A DNA stretch of 64,000 bases from Siphonodentalium dalli (lineage: Eukaryota > Mollusca > Scaphopoda > Gadilida > Siphonodentaliidae), in assembly GCA_032622095.1 (NCBI GenBank), contig CP136067.1, positions 83,170,705 through 83,234,704 on the forward strand, read 5' to 3'. Below are positions 36,050 to 46,316 of the stretch, piece after piece; the stretch's first letter is position 1, and every line of letters begins with the position of its first letter. Below the pieces are notes generated by a model. It was not told where the DNA came from, searched no databases, and worked only from the letters and a program-made list of their open reading frames with translations. The position numbers were made by a program, and so were the translations under genes.

Positions 36050-37922
36050 CAAAGTGTCGTGGTGCATTCGGAGGCTCCTTGGTCCACGGCCTAAACTCGA
36101 TGCCTGGTGGCCAGAAGTAATCATCATAAAGTCTATCGAAGTCAGTCTCATGGACATGGACGCGCGCGGACTTAGTACCTACGCGGGAACTCCATAACAG
36201 TCTCACGAAGGTAGGGGTTATACCTTTCATTTCTAGGTACTCCCAAATGTCATTTTCAGTTGAACCTGTGGAAATTCCTCGTATGAAAAGTTTACGGGTG
36301 CGTTTGGTACTACGAGGTACTCCATGAAACCCTGTTGGTTCGTCATGTCCGTATTGCTGATCGTTTGACACACTTGGAACAGAATAGTTCTTGTCCGTTC
36401 TGTCGCTCTCTGGTGGACGACTATGTTCACGTTTAGCTGATATATCAGGACATGCACGTGCGGACGGCTCCGGTGAGAATGCTGGAATACTATCAAGCGC
36501 TGTTTGTGACAAATTCGGAGAAACAAATGCGGATACAGTTGCACAAGACTTTGCACAAGTGGGTGTATCAGTATCAATAGTTGAACTTGCAGTATATCGA
36601 GTGGCGTTCTCAGATTTGCTTCGTTCAATCGGCGATGATGTTGGTTTATTGTGCACATGTACGGGTCTTTTACCCGAGTTTGCTGCTGGCGTTGATGTGT
36701 TACGGATTGGCTGAATACTTTTAGGAGTCGTATTGAAGGACATGTGATTTTCAGGTTTTGTTTGCATCCGAGCAGATGGAGGAGTTTCTGGTGGTAAGTA
36801 TTGATGAACTGTTGCACACATTTGATCGAATTTGGCGGAGACATCCCGAGCGAAGAACTCGAACATAGTACTGAATTTTCGTTCAATACTTTCAATCACA
36901 TCATCTGACGCTTTTGTCGATTCTTTCAAACTAGCTTTTATGTTGATCAGTTTGGCATTAAGAGTGTCGGCTTTCACATATGTTTTAGCTAATTCTTTTT
37001 CACGAGATAGCATTTGTTGTGTCAGCTTTTCTTGGTTGATCGCATTATCGGCTGTATTCGATTCAAACAGTTTCAGGCGATTCTTCAAGCTGACAACTCC
37101 TGTACATTTGTCGTCGTTCATCCGTGTCACAGTTTGTTCCAGAACAGAGCACTGTCCAAGAATATTTCCAATCGATGATGCATTCGAAGAACATTTTATC
37201 TGTAGTTGCTCAAAGTTTTTCTCTAGAGCACCGAGTCGTGTGCTCGTGTCAACTTGGCTGGCACAGACTGATTGAATTTCTTTCTGCAGTATGGTTGCGT
37301 TTTTAGCGCTATTTGACTTTATAAGAGTAAGTTCAGTCAGACATTCAGCTAATTTGTCTTGCACGCACATTGAAGAACATGCACATGAACCGTTCACTTC
37401 GAGTGTTCGTCTGGTTTGTTGAGAGGCGGATGGGGTGTTCTTGTTGATGCAATCTCGGATATCATCGAAAGAACCCCCTTTAACGAATTGCACAAGGTTA
37501 TAGATGTCCCTTGCAAGTCTTGTGCTGACAGGAAAACCGCCGAGATCTGGGTCACGTTGAATGCGGCTCTTAAGGCTGTATTCGAGAAGATCACTGCAAT
37601 GTGATTGTGCATCAAAGAACATATTCCTTCGAATTGTTCTGAGGTCATTGTCACTAGTAACAGATTGATGGAGTCCGGCAATAAACTTATCTTTCGGTAG
37701 GTTTAATAGTTCACTCAAAACAGGCGGGTTGCTGTTGGAAAAATAGTCGGGCAACGTTGTGTTGGCATCTGACTCAGGCCGATATCCGGATGGCTGCGAG
37801 TGAGATGAGTTACAGTCTGCGCCAGTCAATTGGCTCGATTCCGAGGTATGTCTGGGCATTGATCCTTGTGACAAAACGGTGTATGTCTTTCCCCCAGAGG
37901 TGGTTGTATTATAGTCTGACAT
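36042..37922 (-). CDS. Family 2 LINE ORF1 protein, intact, copy 1
   Basis: The open frame extends to 38,021, but the first ATG is at 37,922 (MSDYNTTTSGGK), with A at -3, giving 626 residues. Order: a Ser/Thr-rich head, a helical block (LSELLNLPKDKFIAGLHQ to IYNLVQFV), a long coiled coil at about residues 195-370, a Ser/Thr/Pro-rich linker, then a compact C-terminal domain at about 544-613 (KLFIRGISTGSTENDIWEYL, ending FWPPGIEFRPW) that resembles an RRM-like fold. ORF1 proteins of this build trimerise and coat the element RNA. The stop overlaps the ORF2 start in ATGGGTGA. The second copy (40,226-42,106) encodes an identical protein as far as compared. Confidence 0.85.
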   Translation of the reverse strand: MSDYNTTTSGGKTYTVLSQGSMPRHTSESSQLTGADCNSSHSQPSGYRPESDANTTLPDYFSNSNPPVLSELLNLPKDKFIAGLHQSVTSDNDLRTIRRNMFFDAQSHCSDLLEYSLKSRIQRDPDLGGFPVSTRLARDIYNLVQFVKGGSFDDIRDCINKNTPSASQQTRRTLEVNGSCACSSMCVQDKLAECLTELTLIKSNSAKNATILQKEIQSVCASQVDTSTRLGALEKNFEQLQIKCSSNASSIGNILGQCSVLEQTVTRMNDDKCTGVVSLKNRLKLFESNTADNAINQEKLTQQMLSREKELAKTYVKADTLNAKLINIKASLKESTKASDDVIESIERKFSTMFEFFARDVSAKFDQMCATVHQYLPPETPPSARMQTKPENHMSFNTTPKSIQPIRNTSTPAANSGKRPVHVHNKPTSSPIERSKSENATRYTASSTIDTDTPTCAKSCATVSAFVSPNLSQTALDSIPAFSPEPSARACPDISAKREHSRPPESDRTDKNYSVPSVSNDQQYGHDEPTGFHGVPRSTKRTRKLFIRGISTGSTENDIWEYLEMKGITPTFVRLLWSSRVGTKSARVHVHETDFDRLYDDYFWPPGIEFRPWTKEPPNAPRHFDG

Positions 37923-38560
37923 GATATGGGTCAAGTGGAAGATAGCAAGTATGTGAATACGATATATCGCGTGTCCATCATATGAGAACGCTCTATAACA
38001 GGAACATATAGTGGAGACCAATTTTCACAATGTCACCGTTTGTTGCGACCATGCTTAATTAACACAGATCGACAGTCATAATAGGTCATTGACAATGGAG
38101 CCACCAACAGTTCAAACGACGGAGATTTTCGACGTCCCAAACACTGTTCACTCTTGCCAATATGTAGAGGGACCAGGTGTGTGAAACCAGTAATCTTCGG
38201 ATAGGATATATGCACCTATAGCAGAGCGCTTCTGTTTGAAGTTAATTTACTCAATTGTCCATCTAGTAGTTGTTGTTCACACCTCCCACAAACGTAATCT
38301 TCAGCTTGCTCAGTCATCGAGGAATGTACTAATCAGTCCGGCTTGGGTATTGTTGTTCACACCTCTGCAGCTACTGTTTGAGGAGCCCTCATGGTTGCCG
38401 GCGTGGATATTACAATAGTGAATAGCAATACGTAGGCCAAAAATGGCGACGTAAACAATGGATTGGAGTCCTTATAGGTACAAGCGAGAGTCAGTTGTGC
38501 TTTTGAAAACTCACATTTTTTACAGAAAATTCAACATAAGGTCCAGTGATCCCACAACAC
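37923..38560 (-). promoter_or_regulatory. Presumed 5' UTR/promoter region of family 2, copy 1
   Basis: The region upstream of ORF1 in both tandem copies. No TATA box or monomer repeats are obvious. A direct pair of gttgttcacacctc occurs on the plus strand (38,270 and 38,352). Where the element itself begins is not known, since the right edge at 38,560 is set by the duplication breakpoint. Confidence 0.35.
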
Positions 38561-38562
38561 GG

Positions 38563-40233
38563 TGAACCTTTATATAAGGGAACGATTATTCCAATTTTTA
38601 GTGCTGGTGGTATCCACTCTAACGCCAAGATACCATTTAAAAGACGAAGGAGCAATGTCGAGAGCAGTTCACTTCCATGAACTAGATGTTCGTTAACCAC
38701 ATGATCGATGCCACCAGACTTTTTCCGTTTGAGACCATGCAGCACCGAGTTTAACTCTTCGGAACCGATCTTCCCACAGAGCATGACACAGTTGTAGTCT
38801 GCGTGTGAATTGTCAAGTAAAGATGCAAGTCGCATGTGTATGGACTGTTCGAAATAAAGGTCATGGTGCTCGTCTGGTTTGTAGAGAGACTCGAATTACG
38901 ACCTCCATGCTGAAAGAATGTCAGTTTGGTCACGGAGAAATACATCATTGAAGTTCATCATATTTGTAAGACCATTTGCTTGTGACGACGCAGAGTCTGC
39001 ACTCAATGATTTCCAGAAACGCACTTGGTGGTGAGTTGCATAAAACTCAAGATCTTCGCACGCTTTCTGCTCACTTGCGCGTGAAGTGGAACGTATGCAT
39101 TGTCTGAATCGTCGTTTCGCGTCCTTGTATAGGACATACGAAGGCGCATCGCATGTGCTTGGTCTATTATCTTCGATCCATCTAGATCGCAGTCGTTTTA
39201 CGTCTCTGTGTAGATCTCTTAACTTGTCATTCCAAAATGGTTTTGCTGACATGTGTTTAGATTTCCTTGGCGTTGAAGCGAAGGAAGCATACATTATCGC
39301 ATCAACGATTTCGGAATACAACAATTCAAGATCAGATTTTGTCCGAATTAGAATAAGAACAACATCAGACAGATAGTTGTCGAGTGAAGACTGGTATGCA
39401 CGTAGATCCATTTTGTCCCAGTTGAAGGAAATTCTGGTAAAAGGAGATAATATGTTCGATCTATCAATCGGCAAAGCAATACGACACGTCACAGGCAGGT
39501 GGTTTGAAGTATTGAGGTCGTTGTCGTCGATGATAGAACAGTCAGATACAAGATCTTCAACAACATGTGGCACAACAATGTGGTCAATTCGGGAGGGTGA
39601 TGCAACTGTTGAGAAGGGATAGAATGAGCAGCTAGGACCTCTGCATCCAGAAGAACATGTCACAGAATATGTTTCAGTACGGACGAAGAAACTGTTCAGA
39701 TGTAGCATTCTAGGGCCGTGCCCAGAAGGAACGTGGTATTCAGGAGGGCGATTGACGTGAGTGTTGAAGTCCCCAATAATAACAACAGGCCCACGAACGG
39801 AAAATTGTTCCATATAGTTTTCCACAGAAATCAGACATTCTTCGAAATAATCATCACTATGGTTCGTGCTCGGAAGATAAACTTGCATAATACTAATAAC
39901 ATTGCCAGAATCAAGTTTAACCTGTACACCCACAATACGATCACTTGTAGTTTCAAGAGCCATGCACTGTTTTTCAAGTTTTCTATTGACCAGTAACGCA
40001 ACTCCATCACGCACAAATGATCCGCCAGAATTAGTTGTAATAATCCTACCAGGTTTTCCGAAAGATATATATTCTCTGTCTATACTTTGCAAATATGACA
40101 GCTGTTCATCTCTGAGCCAGTGTTCCGATATACCTATAATATCATACTGGTGAGTTTTAAGTAGCGACTGGAGGTAAAGTACAGTGGATTTCACGCCGGT
40201 CGCATTCCATGTTAATATATTGAGTTCACCCAT
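38563..40233 (-). pseudogene. Family 2 ORF2, truncated second copy (endonuclease and start of RT)
   Basis: It starts at the ATG at 40,233 with the same endonuclease motifs as copy 1 (WNATG, ISEHWL, GDFN, SNHLPV). A T for A change near 38,896 makes Tyr 446 a stop (AWRS then stop), and R to C occurs in the linker (KACED against KARED). The RT part breaks off after VPLYKGSP at the duplication junction. The 445-residue open product would contain only the endonuclease and linker. Confidence 0.9.
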
Positions 40234-42106
40234 CAAAGTGTCGTGGTGCATTCGGAGGCTCCTTGGTCCACGGCCTAAACTCGATGCCTGGTGGCCAGAA
40301 GTAATCATCATAAAGTCTATCGAAGTCAGTCTCATGGACATGGACGCGCGCGGACTTAGTACCTACGCGGGAACTCCATAACAGTCTCACGAAGGTAGGG
40401 GTTATACCTTTCATTTCTAGGTACTCCCAAATGTCATTTTCAGTTGAACCTGTGGAAATTCCTCGTATGAAAAGTTTACGGGTGCGTTTGGTACTACGAG
40501 GTACTCCATGAAACCCTGTTGGTTCGTCATGTCCGTATTGCTGATCGTTTGACACACTTGGAACAGAATAGTTCTTGTCCGTTCTGTCGCTCTCTGGTGG
40601 ACGACTATGTTCACGTTTAGCTGATATATCAGGACATGCACGTGCGGACGGCTCCGGTGAGAATGCTGGAATACTATCAAGCGCTGTTTGTGACAAATTC
40701 GGAGAAACAAATGCGGATACAGTTGCACAAGACTTTGCACAGGTGGGTGTATCAGTATCAATAGTTGAACTTGCAGTATATCGAGTGGCGTTCTCAGATT
40801 TGCTTCGTTCAATCGGCGATGATGTTGGTTTATTGTGCACATGTACGGGTCTTTTACCCGAGTTTGCTGCTGGCGTTGATGTGTTACGGATTGGCTGAAT
40901 ACTTTTAGGAGTCGTATTGAAGGACATGTGATTTTCAGGTTTTGTTTGCATCCGAGCAGATGGAGGAGTTTCTGGTGGTAAGTATTGATGAACTGTTGCA
41001 CACATTTGATCGAATTTGGCGGAGACATCCCGAGCGAAGAACTCGAACATAGTACTGAATTTTCGTTCAATACTTTCAATCACATCATCTGACGCTTTTG
41101 TCGATTCTTTCAAACTAGCTTTTATGTTGATCAGTTTGGCATTAAGAGTGTCGGCTTTCACATATGTTTTAGCTAATTCTTTTTCACGAGATAGCATTTG
41201 TTGTGTCAGCTTTTCTTGGTTGATCGCATTATCGGCTGTATTCGATTCAAACAGTTTCAGGCGATTCTTCAAGCTGACAACTCCTGTACATTTGTCGTCG
41301 TTCATCCGTGTCACAGTTTGTTCCAGAACAGAGCACTGTCCAAGAATATTTCCAATCGATGATGCATTCGAAGAACATTTTATCTGTAGTTGCTCAAAGT
41401 TTTTCTCTAGAGCACCGAGTCGTGTGCTCGTGTCAACTTGGCTGGCACAGACTGATTGAATTTCTTTCTGCAGTATGGTTGCGTTTTTAGCGCTATTTGA
41501 CTTTATAAGAGTAAGTTCAGTCAGACATTCAGCTAATTTGTCTTGCACGCACATTGAAGAACATGCACATGAACCGTTCACTTCGAGTGTTCGTCTGGTT
41601 TGTTGAGAGGCGGATGGGGTGTTCTTGTTGATGCAATCTCGGATATCATCGAAAGAACCCCCTTTAACGAATTGCACAAGGTTATAGATGTCCCTTGCAA
41701 GTCTTGTGCTGACAGGAAAACCGCCGAGATCTGGGTCACGTTGAATGCGGCTCTTAAGGCTGTATTCGAGAAGATCACTGCAATGTGATTGTGCATCAAA
41801 GAACATATTCCTTCGAATTGTTCTGAGGTCATTGTCACTAGTAACAGATTGATGGAGTCCGGCAATAAACTTATCTTTCGGTAGGTTTAATAGTTCACTC
41901 AAAACAGGCGGGTTGCTGTTGGAAAAATAGTCGGGCAACGTTGTGTTGGCATCTGACTCAGGCCGATATCCGGATGGCTGCGAGTGAGATGAGTTACAGT
42001 CTGCGCCAGTCAATTGGCTCGATTCCGAGGTATGTCTGGGCATTGATCCTTGTGACAAAACGGTGTATGTCTTTCCCCCAGAGGTGGTTGTATTATAGTC
42101 TGACAT
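40226..42106 (-). CDS. Family 2 LINE ORF1 protein, intact, copy 2
   Basis: Same 626-residue protein as at 36,042-37,922 (start ATG at 42,106, MSDYNTTT). One difference between the copies falls in this frame, in the codon for Thr of TPTCAKS, and is silent. It is followed by the ATGGGTGA overlap with its own truncated ORF2. Confidence 0.85.
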   Translation of the reverse strand: MSDYNTTTSGGKTYTVLSQGSMPRHTSESSQLTGADCNSSHSQPSGYRPESDANTTLPDYFSNSNPPVLSELLNLPKDKFIAGLHQSVTSDNDLRTIRRNMFFDAQSHCSDLLEYSLKSRIQRDPDLGGFPVSTRLARDIYNLVQFVKGGSFDDIRDCINKNTPSASQQTRRTLEVNGSCACSSMCVQDKLAECLTELTLIKSNSAKNATILQKEIQSVCASQVDTSTRLGALEKNFEQLQIKCSSNASSIGNILGQCSVLEQTVTRMNDDKCTGVVSLKNRLKLFESNTADNAINQEKLTQQMLSREKELAKTYVKADTLNAKLINIKASLKESTKASDDVIESIERKFSTMFEFFARDVSAKFDQMCATVHQYLPPETPPSARMQTKPENHMSFNTTPKSIQPIRNTSTPAANSGKRPVHVHNKPTSSPIERSKSENATRYTASSTIDTDTPTCAKSCATVSAFVSPNLSQTALDSIPAFSPEPSARACPDISAKREHSRPPESDRTDKNYSVPSVSNDQQYGHDEPTGFHGVPRSTKRTRKLFIRGISTGSTENDIWEYLEMKGITPTFVRLLWSSRVGTKSARVHVHETDFDRLYDDYFWPPGIEFRPWTKEPPNAPRHFDG

Positions 42107-42746
42107 GATATGGGTCAAGTGGAAGATAGCAAGTATGTGAATACGATATATCGCGTGTCCATCATATGAGAACGCTCTATAACAGGAACATATAGTGGAG
42201 ACCAATTTTCACAATGTCACCGTTTGTTGCGACCATGCTTAATTAACACAGATCGACAGTCATAATAGGTCATTGACAATGGAGCCACCAACAGTTCAAA
42301 CGACGGAGATTTTCGACGTCCCAAACACTGTTCACTCTTGCCAATATGTAGAGGGACCAGGTGTGTGAAACCAGTAATCTTCGGATAGGATATATGCACC
42401 TATAGCAGAGCGCTTCTGTTTGAAGTTAATTTACTCAATTGTCCATCTAGTAGTTGTTGTTCACACCTCCCACAAACGTAATCTTCAGCTTGCTCAGTCA
42501 TCGAGGAATGTACTAATCAGTCCGGCTTGGGTATTGTTGTTCACACCTCTGCAGCTACTGTTTGAGGAGCCCTCATGGTTGCCGGCGTGGATATTACAAT
42601 AGTGAATAGCAATACGTAGGCCAAAAATGGCGACGTAAACAATGGATTGGAGTCCTTATAGGTACAAGCGAGAGTCAGTTGTGCTTTTGAAAACTCACAT
42701 TTTTTACAGAAAATTCAACATAAGGTCCAGTGATCCCACAACACGG

Positions 42747-44190
42747 AAGAACCGCCATCTACAGGCGAATTGTTGGCGACGGTTAGAACATTGAATTTAG
42801 AGATATTTGGCAATTAATCAGAGCAATAATAAAGCATGTCCGTCAGTTAGGAACGATAACTCTTTTTTCCCTTCTCGCCTCCATAACGAAACGACAGAGC
42901 CAATTATCCAGAACTCCAAACATCAACACACTGGAGGTCAACTGGCACATGCCACATTTGATCGCTTGCGGTTTGAACTCTCCTGTTCCTTGTTGTAGCC
43001 CAGTCACGCCTAACGACATTGTCCCAGTCGTTATTTCTCCTTGTGTGTTTCGGTATTCAAAAATAAATTCGTTCAACGATCGGGGCCTTTAGCTAGCTGT
43101 CAGTAACTGGAGTCGCATGCCGCTAACGCCTTGAACTTGCAGACTGCGTTTATTCGGCTAAGGTACTGGACACCTCGAAATAACTTTCCGACTGCTGCTT
43201 TGTGGTACTGGGAATGCGTTCGAGCATACTAGATCCCAGTTATCGTCCAAACATGGCCAATTATCAAAATCCTTATTATGACTTGTGAACGATTGTCTGT
43301 GAAATGAATGGACTGTTCAAGAGAATTTTGATATAATAGAGCTGCCATTGGTGTTATTTAGACATCATACTACCTATATCATGAACACACTATTCACAAG
43401 TATTTAATCACGACGAGTCGTGGTCAATATCGTGAATGAATTGATTAATTAGGCTATGTCTTATCTTGTGCTCTAATCAGGTTATAGACTTGTTATTATG
43501 GTTTACTCGAAATATGCACTCGCCTGTGGGCACGTGATATTTCTCATATATACCAATAACAATTATGTAACCTACAGAATAAAACTTGCTCATATTGCAT
43601 GTCGGAATAAACTCACCGGTACACGTCAGTTCGCGATTGATCTTTAATGCATATTGTCTGATTTTCCCGATTATCTATTAAACAGCATACAATGCAAACA
43701 ATCCGCCAAAATTTACTCAACAATACATAGGTGATCGTGTACGGTAAGATCTAAAACGTCCAAGAAAACACACGAATAGAATAGAATAATCATATCAACT
43801 CCTATTTATATGGCCATTCACTTATCTATTCCATGAGAAAGTATTATGAATACTCGTCAAAATTGGAGAAGAATGAGAATGAAACTCATAGGATTGATGG
43901 TAAGTTACTTTTGATTTGTTTAAATACATTGTTTTCATTAAACTTACGCACAGTCTTTTTTTCTTTATTTAAAAAAAATATATTTTTATTGAAATCAAGA
44001 ACATGTCAATGAATGACATGGTATACAACAACAATACATGGTGAATTGTTCTAGTTTTCTATATGAGATATGGATGGACATATATAGCGTTTTAGACTGA
44101 ATAGAGATAAGAAGAGGGGAAGAGAAAGTTACAGAAGATGAAATGGAATTAAGCATGTGGGTAATTGCATACCATGTGCGTTGGTCGATA
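42747..44190. other. Non-coding stretch right of the LINE
   Basis: No gene recognised. The frames at 42,807-42,998 (plus) and 42,843-43,076 (minus) overlap and show no family features. The A/T-rich stretch near 43,965-44,030 (tatttttattgaaatcaag) could be the 3' end of an old retroposon, but this is weak. Confidence 0.45.
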
Positions 44191-44715
44191 TTAAAGGCAT
44201 GGGCGGCGTTCGTTGCAGAAATATTCATATTTGTTCAAATCGCCATCAACAGAAGAAATATTCAAATATATATAGTTTTGTTCATATGCCAAACATAATC
44301 AGCGCGTAAATGGTATATTGTCGTCAAGACGTATGATGGTGTACGTAAACAAGTGCCTGCTCGTGTTGCAGAAGTTTTGCTTCTGTTTACATAACACAGC
44401 TCAATTCTATTGGTTGATCACACACAAATGATATAAATGCTCTTTATTATTTCCATATCAGGAAAACAGTAACAAATAACGCTCTTTATATTTACCATAT
44501 CCGGATCTAAACAAAAGCCAGGTTCTGTAACGTTTTTGCTTTTGTTTACATAACAAAGGAAAACATTTGACAATAACATACTGTTTATGCCATATTTCTG
44601 ATTGGTATAAGAACAAGGGTCTGTCTATATTTTACTATTCTTTCTGTTTATGGCGATTTTTGACGGAGGAGAATATTTTAACAGCATACCCACTGCCAAC
44701 GCCGCCCTACCATTA
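44191..44715. mobile_element. TTAA-type inverted-repeat element (family C), copy at 44.2 kb
   Basis: TTAA at 44,191-44,194 followed by AGGCATGGGCGGCGTT. The right side ends aacgccgccctacc, its inverted counterpart. Long arms are inverted (aaatcgccatcaacagaa against ttctgtttatggcgattt, and the tattgtcgtcaa and ttgacaataac blocks). It shares its arms with the elements at 28,597 and 7,538. The right TTAA is not preserved. Confidence 0.65.
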
Positions 44716-45137
44716 TTCCAGCCAGTAACGGTCTTATATTTCATTTCGAATAAGTCATGTATTTGATAAAAACACCCAAAAAAAGATGACAAGTGTTCGT
44801 TAAACAGGAGTGAGGTCTAATTGTGTTTATATCGGTGTTGTGGTACAGCTCATCATTATGGAGATTTACCGCTCTACGCATTCCCGTGTCTAAAGAATCG
44901 ATTTAGTAATCGCGTTTTACGAAACGGGGAGTTATTGTATATTTACTTCATTTACCGGTGGCAAACATACAGAAAGGTTGCAAAAATTGTTAGCCGCGGT
45001 TGTGCGATTGGTTATATAATATTTCGACAACAGCTGCAGCCCAATCACTTGGGATATTGATAGCTAGACTGGTGCACACAAGGGATTCATGTGTTTTTTT
45101 ACGTGGAAAAGGACTATATGCATGCTATCTTCATTTG

Positions 45138-45276
45138 GTGTACCTGTATATTATTACACGTGTTTGAGACACAGGTGGCACTTATGTTCAGCTGGAGTAT
45201 ATGCATGAGATAAACGTTTAATATACCTGCATATTATTGGACGCGGTTGAGACACCTGTGTCATTTTTGGCCAGCT
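45138..45276 (+). repeat. Imperfect direct repeat upstream of the GPCR
   Basis: The segment from gtacctgtatattattacac at about 45,138 to gttcagctgg reappears from atacctgcatattattggac at about 45,221, about 83 bases later, including ttgagacac and cagct. The second unit lies in the 5' leader of the GPCR, overlapping the open frame ahead of its ATG. Confidence 0.6.
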
Positions 45277-45326
45277 ATCTTCAATGGGACAAAGTGGTTG
45301 CTACACATGAAACTAATATAGAAAAC

Positions 45327-46316
45327 ATGGCGAATTCTTCGGTAGCACTTTTCGGTCCAAGCGTTCGGATATTTAGTGGTCACGTGATTGCCGTCTCCTT
45401 TACTGTTCCAGCGTTGTTTATGAACGGTTTGGCAATATTCGTCATTACGAAATCGAAATTTTTTCCATTGATCTCAAGATTTATATGTGCTGGACTTTCG
45501 TTGTCCTATCTTCTGTCTGGACTGATTTACATATACATGTATATAACGACAATTCCGGTCACTCGATTTAAACGTCCTAAATCCACAACTTGCGTCCAAT
45601 TCAATGACGCTGTATACCGATATGTCATAGAGTCATGCTTGTTCTGTGTATCTTGTCTCTACACTCTGGCACTATCAGCAGACCGTGTGCTTACTCTCAG
45701 AATAGGTCTGAGATATAAGGTCATGGTGGATAAGTTTAGGGTTTCAATTCTAATGGTATTTATCTGGGTGTTCTCTCTGCTGATAGCAACAACGCCTATC
45801 ATGATATTGTCGGCATCCAGTCAAGTCGGAAAGAAATGTATCAATGGAAGAACTCCTTTAAACAGAATATTTCAATGGAAGTTCGTTATGTGGTTCGCAG
45901 CCGTGATGTGCGTTCTGAATATATTTGCCAACATGTACATATATCGTGTTGCGTCACGCCACAGGAGGCAGATAGCAGCATTAACAGTCGGAAAAGCTGC
46001 CCCGCGATTCGCGCAGTCCGACTGTGTTGTTCTTATTGCTTCTTTTGTGTGGATCCTTTGCGTCCTGCCACCAACAATGTTTTTCTTGTACGATAACGAT
46101 ACCATTGGCGACCGGGTGAGGGTTAACAGGTCAAGTAGACCGTTTATTACCACATCCATTCAAATTGCAGGGACGATAAATCCTATCGTATATGTTGTCA
46201 GGCTGAAAATGGCGCGGCTGGAGGTAAGGAAGTTGTTTGGGTTCTGTTCTTTGGACTGCAGAGAAAAGGCCAAGAAACTTGAGCTAGAATTAATGGATAT
46301 CCACATGGGCCATTGA
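45327..46316 (+). CDS. Class A-like (rhodopsin family) G-protein-coupled receptor, intronless
   Basis: The frame is open from 45,237 (a TTG), but the first ATG is at 45,327 in a strong context (aacatgg), giving 329 residues. Seven hydrophobic segments are seen. N1.50 is in FMNGLAIFVI (TM1). Cys 89 before TM3 and Cys 171 in the second extracellular loop can form the usual disulfide. TM3 ends SADRVLTLRIGLRY (DRV in place of DRY). TM4 has its Trp. TM7 carries NPIVY at 285-289, followed by a basic helix 8 and a cysteine pair (FCSLDC) that may be palmitoylated. NSS at 3-5 and other N-x-S/T sites are external. Oddities: TM2 reads LSLSYLLSG with Tyr where Asp 2.50 is expected, and TM6 reads CVLPP without the CWxP Trp. 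The ligand is unknown. AATAAA follows at 46,541. Confidence 0.88.
   Translation: MANSSVALFGPSVRIFSGHVIAVSFTVPALFMNGLAIFVITKSKFFPLISRFICAGLSLSYLLSGLIYIYMYITTIPVTRFKRPKSTTCVQFNDAVYRYVIESCLFCVSCLYTLALSADRVLTLRIGLRYKVMVDKFRVSILMVFIWVFSLLIATTPIMILSASSQVGKKCINGRTPLNRIFQWKFVMWFAAVMCVLNIFANMYIYRVASRHRRQIAALTVGKAAPRFAQSDCVVLIASFVWILCVLPPTMFFLYDNDTIGDRVRVNRSSRPFITTSIQIAGTINPIVYVVRLKMARLEVRKLFGFCSLDCREKAKKLELELMDIHMGH

Larger units (their letters stand above)
34377..42746 (-). repeat. 4,184-bp tandem duplication within the family 2 LINE
   Basis: 34,377-38,560 and 38,561-42,744 are in direct tandem with a constant offset of 4,184. Only four differences were seen, near 34,447, 34,715, 34,878 and 36,558 of the left unit. 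The junction lies inside the RT coding region at one side and upstream of ORF1 at the other. The bases gg are shared by the left breakpoint, the junction and the right breakpoint. Confidence 0.95.

Noticed and set aside
37923-38021. 33 extra N-terminal codons of ORF1
   Set aside because: They begin at TTG with no ATG before 37,922.
36233-41459. Plus- and minus-strand frames of 60-220 codons inside the LINE block (for example 36,832-37,275 and 36,233-36,895)
   Set aside because: Shadows of ORF1 and ORF2 in other frames; repeated in the tandem copy only because the DNA is.
45237-45326. 30 extra N-terminal codons of the GPCR
   Set aside because: The frame opens at TTG with no ATG; the ATG at 45,327 has a strong context and places a glycosylation site near the N-terminus.
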